Position numbers and translations under genes: made by a program. From Bacteroidales bacterium (GTDB lineage Bacteria; Bacteroidota; Bacteroidia; Bacteroidales; UBA932): a stretch of DNA of 64,000 nt. The DNA is taken from the NCBI GenBank assembly GCA_028724885.1, contig JAQYTJ010000055.1, positions 1-64,000 of the forward strand. The letters run 5' to 3'. The notes beneath the pieces are model-generated. The model was not told the origin of the DNA, ran no database searches, and saw only the letters and a list, made by a program, of their open reading frames with translations. Shown in pieces: positions 1 through 8,604 of the stretch. Each line of letters begins with the position of its first letter. Position 1 is the first letter of the stretch.

Positions 1-72
1 CATCCTGACCAACCCACCCACCGTCATCCTGCCCAACCCACCCACCGTCATCCTGAACTTGATTCAGGATCT
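1..72 (+). repeat. Modular 24-bp repeat: three units ending in the palindromic unit CATCCTGAACTTGATTCAGGATCT; truncated by window start
   Basis: Units 1-24, 25-48 and 49-72 align: CATCCTGACCAACCCACCCACCGT / CATCCTGCCCAACCCACCCACCGT / CATCCTGAACTTGATTCAGGATCT. Confidence 0.85.
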
Positions 73-410
73 CCTTCCGCCTGGAACTTCAAGTGGGGGT
101 CTACTGGAATATGTTGCGTGGGAGGCGGACTTTGGTATTTCTCAGAAAATTATAAAGACAGCGACGGCCGTCAAGCCTGTCGCGCCCATCTCTATCGCTG
201 GAAAGGCGGCCCGGAGCCGTTCACACGGCTATAAGCCGACATTTGGGCACCTAATATACCTTAGGCGCATTAGCATATCCTCCAATTCGTGATGCGTCAG
301 TTATTTAGCATTTATTGTTGCCAAATTGTAGGAGTATCGTTATCATTGAATCAATCGTATTCGTGCGACGATGAATTTATCGGTCGGTTAATAGTCGTGT
401 CAAATAGTTT

Positions 411-969
411 ATGGTAAGAAAAGATAAAAAGGCAATCTACTTTATAGAAGGAGAGGCTCCTGGTTTGTTTGGCCAGAAATACTCAAGTCGTGACTATAGG
501 TACCAAGATGCTTGGGGGAAGAATCAGTTCAACAGTTCATTTCCTGCGTCTTTGGTTGCCTACATGTGGAGCAAAGGGGTTAAGCCAGTTCTTATTTCGA
601 CTGATAAGAACAACGAAATAATTCATGAATATATCGACTCTGATGCCTTGTTAGGTATTGATCCGCCCTATGCCAAAAGGTTACAAGCTTCAGCCAGGTG
701 ATCCAGTCGACTCTCTTGAAGGAATACGTCCACTTACTACCAAGGAGCGTAGCATGATACAGACGTTTCCCGAAAACTTCGATTTTTCCGGAACCAAAAC
801 GAATATAGATCAGATGATAGGAAATGCAGTGCCTGTAAACCTTGGCTATTTCATAGCCGATGCAATTTGCCGATTCTCTGGCGAGGAAAGACATTTCAAT
901 GTTGAGGAGAGACCAGCTGTCAGGCAACTATCTTTCTTCGACATTCTTGACACATATTCGCTGAAGTAG
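411..969 (+). pseudogene. C-terminal remnant of a C5 cytosine-specific DNA methyltransferase, frameshifted
   Basis: Second frame has RPLTTKERSMIQTFPENFDFSGTKTNIDQMIGNAVPVNLGYFIADAI (motif IX/X region, QxIGNAVP); upstream part in another frame; catalytic PCQ region absent. Confidence 0.7.
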
Positions 970-1163
970 AGTGGTTGCCCAATCGTTCATGAAGAAGAGA
1001 CGGCAGACTCGCAAAAGCTGCTGCCAGTGCACTGTAATTGTATGCCACATGTAGTTCATCGGATGCTTGGGGCCAGGGCGACGCATTGGCTGCTTGTGAG
1101 AGATGGTGTGACACGGGGCGCAGGATCCACGTTGACGGCATAGCCAGCCACGTGCGTTCCTAA

Positions 1164-1390
1164 TCAATATGCTGTGAGCAAGAAGGTTATATATAAGGGC
1201 AACGTCAGCGTTTCATCGCTGCGACCGATGCTATACTTGCCCAGCTTGATGGCTCTGTTCACGTTATAGACGTTCTTTCTCTTCAGGATGGCCTTGGTGC
1301 TTTTGATATTGCCGGTGGCAGACTTGCCCTCTACTAGGGTACGCTGACCTTTGTGGCGCATCAGGAAATCGACTTTCAGTCACGTCCCGC
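1164..1390 (-). pseudogene. C-terminal remnant of an AAA/DUF4143-type ATP-binding protein
   Basis: KVDFLMRHKGQRTLVEGKSATGNIKSTKAILKRKNVYNVNRAIKLGKYSIGRSDETLTLPLYITFLL resembles the C-terminal domain of Bacteroidales DUF4143 ATPases; no N-terminal ATPase present. Confidence 0.6.
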
Positions 1391-1615
1391 CACTTCCTCC
1401 GGCAAAAATCCACAAAAACGCCATCCTGCGGTGCTCCGGCTGGATTTCCCTGGAAGAATGTACGAGAATGAGAAGCACAAGCGATTCCGCATTGAGTGAA
1501 GATGCAGTACGGCGACTGGCGGGCTGAATGCCGCATTCGCTGCACTACATCTCAGGCGAAACTATCAAGACCACAGGCCGGGCTTACCGGCGATGGCGAA
1601 CCGCTGCTCTGTGTG

Positions 1616-2875
1616 CTACTTGTTCTTCTTTGGGACGAGGATTCCGTCGGGCCAGGTGGCCGGCTTGTGGGCCACTGCATCATTGCCGTTGCCGGTCCAG
1701 TCCTTTACCGTGTCGCCGCTCCCTTCATTGAACTTCCAGTAAGCCAGAAGCCCAGGTGTCTTCGGGTCCACGTCGTACATCGAAGCGAAAATCTCCTCCT
1801 GCGTCCGGACGATGCCCCAGACCCGCACCTCGCAGATGTTCCCGTCCAGCTGGCGCGTGTAGTCCTCCGGCTCGCCGTACGAGTGGCCGATTTTGAACAA
1901 GAAGTCCTTCCCTCGCTTCTGCTTCCCGAGGTTCACCGCCTCACCGTTGCCGTAGTCCTCCAGCCGGCTCTGCTCCTGCCCGTCGATGTACAGCACCGCC
2001 ACCCGGTTCTCCGTGTCGTACGTCACCGCCACGTGGTACCACGTCTTGTCCAGCAGGACCTTCGTCTTGTCCGCTTTCGGGAACTTCACGTCCCCTGGGC
2101 TGCAGAACTGCACCTGCGCGCTCGGGAAGCCGCTGTCCCCAAGCCGCAGCAGACAGTACTGCTCGATACCCATCACCGAGTTGATGTTCTGGAAGTTGTT
2201 CACGTAGATGATCGCCTCGAAGGTCATCTTCTCCAGGCCGTTCACCACCTCCGCCGTCGGGCTGCCCGCGTCGAAGCCCGGCACCTCGAAGTAGTTGTCC
2301 TTCAGGCTCACCGCCGTCGTGATCGCCGAAGAGCGGGTCACCACGTACCACAGCGTCGCAGACGACTCTAGAGTCTTCACCCCACCCGTCACGGAGGCGA
2401 TTCGCACCGGGAGCAGGTACTGCGTGTCGATCTCCAGCTCAGTCAGCGACTGGAACGTCACCTGCACCGGGGCAGAGAGTACCTCCCCTTTCTTAATATG
2501 CGCCTGCGTGGTGCCGAGGATCCAGTGCCTGGCATCCAGCATCTTGCAGTCGGTGCCGTGCCGGGCGTTGTACGCCGCCACCAGCGACGCGTCCGCCGTA
2601 AGCTCCACGTCCACATCGGCATCCGCCGGATACGCTAGTTCGACCGTGAGATTCTTCGTGGCCGTCTCCAACGTGTTCTTGAAGGTGAAGTCGCTCTCTG
2701 GGCGCACCTTCGCCGCCTCCAGATAGACCACATTCCCGAACGGGGAATCCACCCCGTTGTCCCGCTCGCCGCAGCCCACGGCTCCCGCTAGCAGAAGGAG
2801 ACCGGAAAGCAGATACGCCCCCCGTCTCGCTGTGCGGGAGGATGACAGTATGATTTTGTTCCGTGTTGTTTTCAT
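1616..2875 (-). CDS. DUF1735-type plus LamG/concanavalin-like domain lipoprotein (PUL surface protein)
   Basis: Lipoprotein signal LLLLAGAVGCGE; C-terminal LamG-like region (FEAIIYVNNFQ...WYHVAVTYDTENRVAVLYIDGQ...CEVRVWGIVRTQEEI). Confidence 0.8.
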   Translation of the reverse strand: MKTTRNKIILSSSRTARRGAYLLSGLLLLAGAVGCGERDNGVDSPFGNVVYLEAAKVRPESDFTFKNTLETATKNLTVELAYPADADVDVELTADASLVAAYNARHGTDCKMLDARHWILGTTQAHIKKGEVLSAPVQVTFQSLTELEIDTQYLLPVRIASVTGGVKTLESSATLWYVVTRSSAITTAVSLKDNYFEVPGFDAGSPTAEVVNGLEKMTFEAIIYVNNFQNINSVMGIEQYCLLRLGDSGFPSAQVQFCSPGDVKFPKADKTKVLLDKTWYHVAVTYDTENRVAVLYIDGQEQSRLEDYGNGEAVNLGKQKRGKDFLFKIGHSYGEPEDYTRQLDGNICEVRVWGIVRTQEEIFASMYDVDPKTPGLLAYWKFNEGSGDTVKDWTGNGNDAVAHKPATWPDGILVPKKNK

Positions 2876-3176
2876 TGAATATTCCGTATTATCCGTTTTC
2901 CGCCGTTTTAAGTTCAGGCCTAAAATCCTTAATGATCCAATTTATTACGCTAAATTATGCTGAATCATGCTAAAATTACAATCCAAACGCGTCGCGGAGT
3001 ACCGCGGCCGGTTCTCAAGAAGCGGAGGAGAGGCTACCCGTGAGGGAAGAGCCCCTCCGTATAGTGTACTGGTGAACCCTTGGCATCAGCGCATCGCGCC
3101 GATGCACTCCAGGTTAAAATAAAAAATTAAGAAATAAATAAATAATTAATTAAGTTAATTTGATAATTCTTGATGA

Positions 3177-4142
3177 TCAATAGTTTTTCGGATGGCTTAC
3201 ACCAGTCCAGCAGACATTCTGCCCCCAAACGTAAGGCGCAAAGTAATTCATGATGCTGGCAGTATTCCACTCACGCATATTGAACATCATTATCGCACCA
3301 TATCCCGTGTAAGTGGCAGCCGAAGAACGAATAAGCGCTGCTGATGGATTCGTTGTGCCGGAATTGTCGATATGAATGGACATTTTCGCCCATTTGTTTG
3401 CCGAGAAGCCGGCAGGGGCAGCATTATTTGCTCCGAAATTCGGCCACATATAGTCAATAACATTCAAAGTGCTTTGAGGAAAAGAAAGAGCATACCCGTA
3501 CCTGAATGCAGTCACCAGTTTACCAGGGAGCAATTGCTTTACCCTTTCCACAAGCGCGCCGTAATTTGCACCGCTCGGAGAAGGAAGGTTGGACGGTGCA
3601 ACCGAATAATTCGCATACTCGTCATCGAAATCCACTCCGTCCAGGCCGTAGGTGTTTACGCAGGAAGCTATCTGCTGCGCAAAGCTTTCACGCATGTCTG
3701 AGGTGAGATTGGCGAAGCCTACGCCAGTCCAGTTTCCCAGAACACCCAGCAAGACTTTGATTCCTTTCTGCTGCAAAGGCTGGATCAACGTGCTGGCGTG
3801 GTTCAGAATGTAGGTCTGATTCGGATTGTGATAGAGAGTCGCGGAATTTGCTGTACCGTTGATATTGGATGCGAAGAGAATAACGTGGTCGATCACTTCT
3901 TCCTGCGGATTGGAGTTGCAGAAGTAGTACTCTTTGGCATTCAACGGGTTTACGTCGTTTGTCTCGATGTAGACCGTCAGTTTTGGGGTCTTGGTCCCCA
4001 CGGCGCGGGTCACGGGCTGGAGTTCTTTCAGTGCATCCCGCTTGTTCATTTCCAGTTTTTCGGAGCTGTTGCAACTTGCAAATGCTACGCTTATCGTTGC
4101 TGCCATCGCAAGCAAGGAAAAGATGTTACTAATTTTAGTCAT
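3177..4142 (-). CDS. GH18 endo-beta-N-acetylglucosaminidase (EndoH/EndoF-like) lipoprotein
   Basis: Intact DGVDFDDEYANY catalytic motif (DxxDxDxE); lipobox AFASC; Met at 4142 (MTKISNIFSLLAMAA) preferred over upstream ORF start. Confidence 0.85.
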   Translation of the reverse strand: MTKISNIFSLLAMAATISVAFASCNSSEKLEMNKRDALKELQPVTRAVGTKTPKLTVYIETNDVNPLNAKEYYFCNSNPQEEVIDHVILFASNINGTANSATLYHNPNQTYILNHASTLIQPLQQKGIKVLLGVLGNWTGVGFANLTSDMRESFAQQIASCVNTYGLDGVDFDDEYANYSVAPSNLPSPSGANYGALVERVKQLLPGKLVTAFRYGYALSFPQSTLNVIDYMWPNFGANNAAPAGFSANKWAKMSIHIDNSGTTNPSAALIRSSAATYTGYGAIMMFNMREWNTASIMNYFAPYVWGQNVCWTGVSHPKNY

Positions 4143-4286
4143 AATAAATTGATAATTAAATACAAAAATAAATTTAGACAAGGACAAAAATTCAACCCGA
4201 ATCTGTGCACCCGGCTGCTCTCGCAGCCTGTGATGCGGAAAACTACCTGTCCATCGGAAACACCTCCATATGTATTCATGTGATCA

Positions 4287-6014
4287 TCACCAATCTTTCT
4301 TATACAATCCATATCCACCTCCTCCATTTTTGTCGGCTATAAAAGGCGTTCGCATGAAGTTTCCGAACATAAACATCCAGTTTCCCAAAAACTCTTGCAT
4401 GAAGCCACCATCGTCTGCAGAAAGATACATGTAAATCCCCAAGGAATTAAGTGGTTCGCCTTCCCATTGTGTCTGCTCATTAGCTGTAAGATCAAAAGAG
4501 AAGACCACCATATTATTTTTCTTTCGCCCCGAATCTCTCCAATCAATGATCCTCTTAGGAAAATCAACAGTCTGCAAATCAGCTCCTCCACCAGTCCCTA
4601 AGCGTGGTACGGAAAAACATCCATATTTTTCAGGAGCGATTCCGGCTATCGGCTTTCTTACAATATCTCCGAAAGGGTGATCAGACTCCCATGGTTCTAC
4701 GATTTGGACATTTTCGTTATCTTTGTAATAGCCACTCCAGGCATAATCGAGATACTTCCCCACCTTGATGCCACCGCAGGCCGCTACATCGTCGAAATGC
4801 GCCGTCGGTTCGTCCTTGTCCACCAAGGTCAGCAGTTTGTCCGGCATCGCTTCGCGCAGGGCCTTGATGAGTTTGGGATAGGAGGTGGTGTTCACGGCGG
4901 GCATGCCCTCCTTACCGTACTTCGCCCCCTCGTCCCAGAGATTCACGCCATCCAGATCGTAGTCGTACACCACCTTCTTGACCTGGGCGGTGAAGTCGGC
5001 GATTTGGGCGTCGCTGAGGTTGCAGAAGCCCAGTCCCTTGCCGCCCCCCTGGATGCAGACGCAGACTTTGCGGCCACGGTTCTGCAAAGGTGAAATGTAT
5101 TTTTCGCGGTGTTCAAATACATAACGCAGATCCGGACTCAAGCTAAAGAGTGTACGACCGGTAGCAGCCTCATAGCCGACTGATGCTGGACGCAGATTGA
5201 CTAAATTGCCGATTGTACAAATCTTTTCAAATATTCCAGACATCATATCCATTCTCGCATAGCCATAGATGTCGGCAATCAAAGGTTGATAATTCTCCGT
5301 GTCAACATAGAAAACGGTGAAAAAGTCATTATCCAATACAACTTCTTGCCCCTGGTCAAATTCATTTATCAATACTTTGATGGCAGTACATGTTGTAATC
5401 ACATATTGCAATGATTGAGAGCCTTGACCACTGTTCTGCGTATAGGTGACCGGGAGAAAATATAGCGTATCCCTGCTCAATCCGACATTCGACACGGAAA
5501 CCTTGACGGTCTCGGAAATTGTCTTCCCGGCCGGTACTGTCAAGTTTTCAGATTCCAGCTGGATATTCTCCGCCGGGAGCAGGGCGGCACCGAATAACTT
5601 CTCTTGTGCAGGAGGGAAACTCCACATCAGCTTGTTGTAGGCTTTCACGCGCTCGTTCTGCCGCTCCACTTCCGCAAGGAATTCCGGGGTAAGTTCGGTG
5701 CCGACGGAGATCGTCACCTTGGTATCGGTCGAGACGGGTTTGGAGAGCTGGTAGAAGATCTCGTCCACCACGACGGTCTGGGGTTCCTCGCCTTCGACGG
5801 GTTCCGCCAGGACAATCTGCCCGCGGCCGGAGATGGATAATTCGCTGCGCATCGTGCTGCCCACGTGGCCGAGCGCGGCCTCGTTGGGAAGATTGCCGAC
5901 AGGCTGGGTGATGAGGCTGTCCCCGCAGGACGTCACAACCAAGCCAAGTGCCATGAAGAGGGTCTGCGAAGCCCGGCTTCCGGCATGCATTATCTTATTT
6001 CTAATCTTATTCAT
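4287..6014 (-). CDS. DUF1735-type domain plus degenerate GH18 domain lipoprotein (putative glycan-binding protein)
   Basis: Lipobox VVTSCGDS; GH18-like region with DLDGVNLWDE in place of DGxDxDxE. Confidence 0.75.
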   Translation of the reverse strand: MNKIRNKIMHAGSRASQTLFMALGLVVTSCGDSLITQPVGNLPNEAALGHVGSTMRSELSISGRGQIVLAEPVEGEEPQTVVVDEIFYQLSKPVSTDTKVTISVGTELTPEFLAEVERQNERVKAYNKLMWSFPPAQEKLFGAALLPAENIQLESENLTVPAGKTISETVKVSVSNVGLSRDTLYFLPVTYTQNSGQGSQSLQYVITTCTAIKVLINEFDQGQEVVLDNDFFTVFYVDTENYQPLIADIYGYARMDMMSGIFEKICTIGNLVNLRPASVGYEAATGRTLFSLSPDLRYVFEHREKYISPLQNRGRKVCVCIQGGGKGLGFCNLSDAQIADFTAQVKKVVYDYDLDGVNLWDEGAKYGKEGMPAVNTTSYPKLIKALREAMPDKLLTLVDKDEPTAHFDDVAACGGIKVGKYLDYAWSGYYKDNENVQIVEPWESDHPFGDIVRKPIAGIAPEKYGCFSVPRLGTGGGADLQTVDFPKRIIDWRDSGRKKNNMVVFSFDLTANEQTQWEGEPLNSLGIYMYLSADDGGFMQEFLGNWMFMFGNFMRTPFIADKNGGGGYGLYKKDW

Positions 6015-6042
6015 TTTTTCTGTTTTTTATCGTTTCTGAATG

Positions 6043-6984
6043 TTACGGGTTCAGTTTCCGGATGAGGCCGCAGATGCGCCCGTAGCTTTTTTCGGGATCG
6101 TAGTAAGCTTTGCCGAGGTCGTATACTGCCAGTCCTGCGAGGGGACCCAGCGAGGCGACCCGTTCGACCAGGTCTTCAAGTGCCTTCTGCTTCACATTTT
6201 CCTCATTCACAAGTTCCCCTTCCGGCGAACCGCAGAGGAGCAGCTTGCCGGGCGTGAGACCATCGTGGGCAAGGGCGAGACCGACCTGGATTTTTAGGTC
6301 CGTGGCGTTGGCGGTCTTCTCGGTGTCAAGCACCAGGTAGTTGAGCTTGGCTAGGTCGGCATCCTCCAGGAAGGCGGGATTGCCTTCGAAGACCAGCAGC
6401 TTGTCCTTCCCCACACCGGCGACCGTGGAAAGTTTCTGGACGATCAGCTTCGCTGCTTCCCGGCGGGCGTTCACTTCCGCCTCCGTGCCATAGGACGGAA
6501 TTCCGGTGAAGGAGAAGCCGTCCAGCTGCAGGGCAGCGGCATCGGAGATGGACTGGTCCAGGTATGCTCCGAGGTTGGCCGCATCGGAGAGTTCAGCGGC
6601 CTGGGCCGCATAGTTCACGCAGTAGAGCACCCGGGTGCCCTTCTCCCGCAGGAGCGGGAGGTCCTCCCGGTCGGCTGCGGACATACGATCCGCATTTGCC
6701 AGCGATACGATGTCCAGGCTGTCGGGCAGCGAGCGCAGCAGCTGGCCTCCGTTGGTGGGTTTCTCCGCACCGTTTGCGAATTTGCCGTAGACCAGGAAGT
6801 GGTCGCCTCGCTTGTAGGCCTGCAGGATTTCCATGTAGTGAGCCCAGATTTCAGGATTCTGCTCCTCTGGTCCTTGCACCTCAATGTCCACGGGTTTGAT
6901 GTCCGTCCATTCCTGACAGGCCGTCGCCAGCGACAGGAGGGCGAGAACTGTGCATCCCCAAAGTATGTGTTTGATTGTTTTCAT
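6043..6984 (-). CDS. GH18-fold lipoprotein lacking the catalytic motif (putative surface glycan-binding protein)
   Basis: Lipobox LATACQEW; GH18-like pattern with LDGFSFTGIPS replacing DGxDxDxE; directly downstream of susD. Confidence 0.65.
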   Translation of the reverse strand: MKTIKHILWGCTVLALLSLATACQEWTDIKPVDIEVQGPEEQNPEIWAHYMEILQAYKRGDHFLVYGKFANGAEKPTNGGQLLRSLPDSLDIVSLANADRMSAADREDLPLLREKGTRVLYCVNYAAQAAELSDAANLGAYLDQSISDAAALQLDGFSFTGIPSYGTEAEVNARREAAKLIVQKLSTVAGVGKDKLLVFEGNPAFLEDADLAKLNYLVLDTEKTANATDLKIQVGLALAHDGLTPGKLLLCGSPEGELVNEENVKQKALEDLVERVASLGPLAGLAVYDLGKAYYDPEKSYGRICGLIRKLNP

Positions 6985-6996
6985 GTAGTTATCTTT

Positions 6997-8592
6997 TTAC
7001 TGATTGTTTTTCTTGTCCCACCACAGACGCGTGGCGCCGTTGTCTGGGCCGCCTAGGGCCGCTACCGCCGCCGCCATGTTGGCGCCGTTCTCCGCATATT
7101 CTATCTGCGGGTACCAAAGCCTCCTGATGCCGGTGTTCGAATCGATTACGCCTCCGCTCTTGTTCTCCACCACCGGCAGCAGTTTCGGGTAGCCCGTCCT
7201 CCGCTGCTCGCTCCACGCCTCTACGCCCAGCGGGAAAATTGCAATCCACTTCTGCGTGATGATGCGCTCGAGGTTCCGCTCGAAGGTGTTCTCCCCCTCC
7301 TCCCATGCGATCGTGATGTCGCTGGCGGGCTGGGTGACGCTGTAGGTCCGCTGCGGGTCTTCGTAGGCCGCGGGCTTGTCCGCGGCGTTCGCGCAGTAGG
7401 CTTCCGCACCGGACACGCCCCGTTGCTCGAACGACAGGGCGATGCCCCGCTCGTACAGATCTTTCGCCGTGCCGCCCATCTCCCAGCCCCGCAGCGCACC
7501 CTCGGCACGCAGGAAGAACACTTCGGAGGCCGTCAGCCACACGAACGGGTCAGAATCCTTGATTATCGGCTTCGAGTAGGAGTTAACGACATTCTCCTTG
7601 TTGACCACGTCGATCCCAATCCGGATTCCCGCGAAGTCGTCCTTCTCCGCAATTTGCCAGTCCGGCGTGAAGTACTGCACCTTCACCTTGGTGAACATCT
7701 TCTCCATCCTGGGATCCTTGTAACCCTGCATGTAGGAGATGATGTCTGCGCCGACCCTGTGATCCCCCCAGTCGTTGTAGATCATCGCCGCACGGTTCTC
7801 CTCCACCGTCAGCAGTGCGTTGTCCGCATTGGACTCTATTACACCGCCTGCGACGGCCTCCTCGGCCTTCGCCTGGGCCTTGGCCGCGTCTGCGTACACG
7901 ATCCGCACCGCCATCCGCAGCTTCAGCGCGTTCACGAACTTCACCCATTTCGAGATGTCCCCGAAATAGACGTTGTCGAACTTCTTGAATGCGTCCGGAC
8001 TGATCCCGGCGTTCTTCGTCAGGACTGCCAGAGCCTCGTCCAGCTCTGCGAACATCCGGTCGTAGACCTGCTCCTGCGAGTCGTAGGCCACCGTCAGCGA
8101 CACCGAACCGTCCTCCGCCAGCACTTTGCTGTACGGGATCGGGCCGTACATGTCCGTCACCCGGTGCATGATCGCCACCTTCAGCACCTTTGCCAGGGCC
8201 AGCGCCACCGGGTCCTCTGTCTTGTCCAGCATGTCGCGGTACAGCGGGTACGTGTCCGTGATCATGTCCCCGAAAGGGGCCTTCTGCCAGGCCACCGGAG
8301 GGTTGTACGTCTCGAACTTGTCCGTCCATGGGACGGTGGCACCCATGTAGCCGGCGAACGGCTGGGCGGCCAGACATTCGACGAACTGGTAGAGGTGTTC
8401 CTCGCTGGGAACCACTAAACCTTGGAGGCCCTTCAGGGTTGAGCCGATGTTGTAACGCTCCCGGCCGAGCTGCTCCTTGGTAATCTCGTAGGGGTTGCGG
8501 TTGATCCTGTCGAAGTCCCCCGTGCACGATGCGAGCAGCAGGAGCAAAGCGCATGGCATCAGGAACTGATTGTATAGAATTTCAGTTTTCAT
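6997..8592 (-). CDS. SusD/RagB-like nutrient-binding outer membrane lipoprotein
   Basis: Lipobox LLASCTGDFD..NRNPYEIT; SusD-like text (WLTASEVFFLRAEGALRGW); immediately after SusC. Confidence 0.9.
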   Translation of the reverse strand: MKTEILYNQFLMPCALLLLLASCTGDFDRINRNPYEITKEQLGRERYNIGSTLKGLQGLVVPSEEHLYQFVECLAAQPFAGYMGATVPWTDKFETYNPPVAWQKAPFGDMITDTYPLYRDMLDKTEDPVALALAKVLKVAIMHRVTDMYGPIPYSKVLAEDGSVSLTVAYDSQEQVYDRMFAELDEALAVLTKNAGISPDAFKKFDNVYFGDISKWVKFVNALKLRMAVRIVYADAAKAQAKAEEAVAGGVIESNADNALLTVEENRAAMIYNDWGDHRVGADIISYMQGYKDPRMEKMFTKVKVQYFTPDWQIAEKDDFAGIRIGIDVVNKENVVNSYSKPIIKDSDPFVWLTASEVFFLRAEGALRGWEMGGTAKDLYERGIALSFEQRGVSGAEAYCANAADKPAAYEDPQRTYSVTQPASDITIAWEEGENTFERNLERIITQKWIAIFPLGVEAWSEQRRTGYPKLLPVVENKSGGVIDSNTGIRRLWYPQIEYAENGANMAAAVAALGGPDNGATRLWWDKKNNQ

Positions 8593-8604
8593 ATTCCTAA
8601 GACG

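Noticed and set aside
1496-2371. 291-aa plus-strand ORF
   Set aside because: Antisense to the DUF1735/LamG lipoprotein; Arg/Val/Leu/His-biased composition typical of a spurious ORF in GC-rich coding DNA.
7423-8418. 331-aa plus-strand ORF
   Set aside because: Antisense to susD, composition artefact (His/Arg/Val/Leu-rich), no recognisable motif.
7583-8554. 323-aa minus-strand ORF
   Set aside because: Alternative frame of the susD gene (Gly/Arg-rich); the SusD frame has signal peptide and family motifs.
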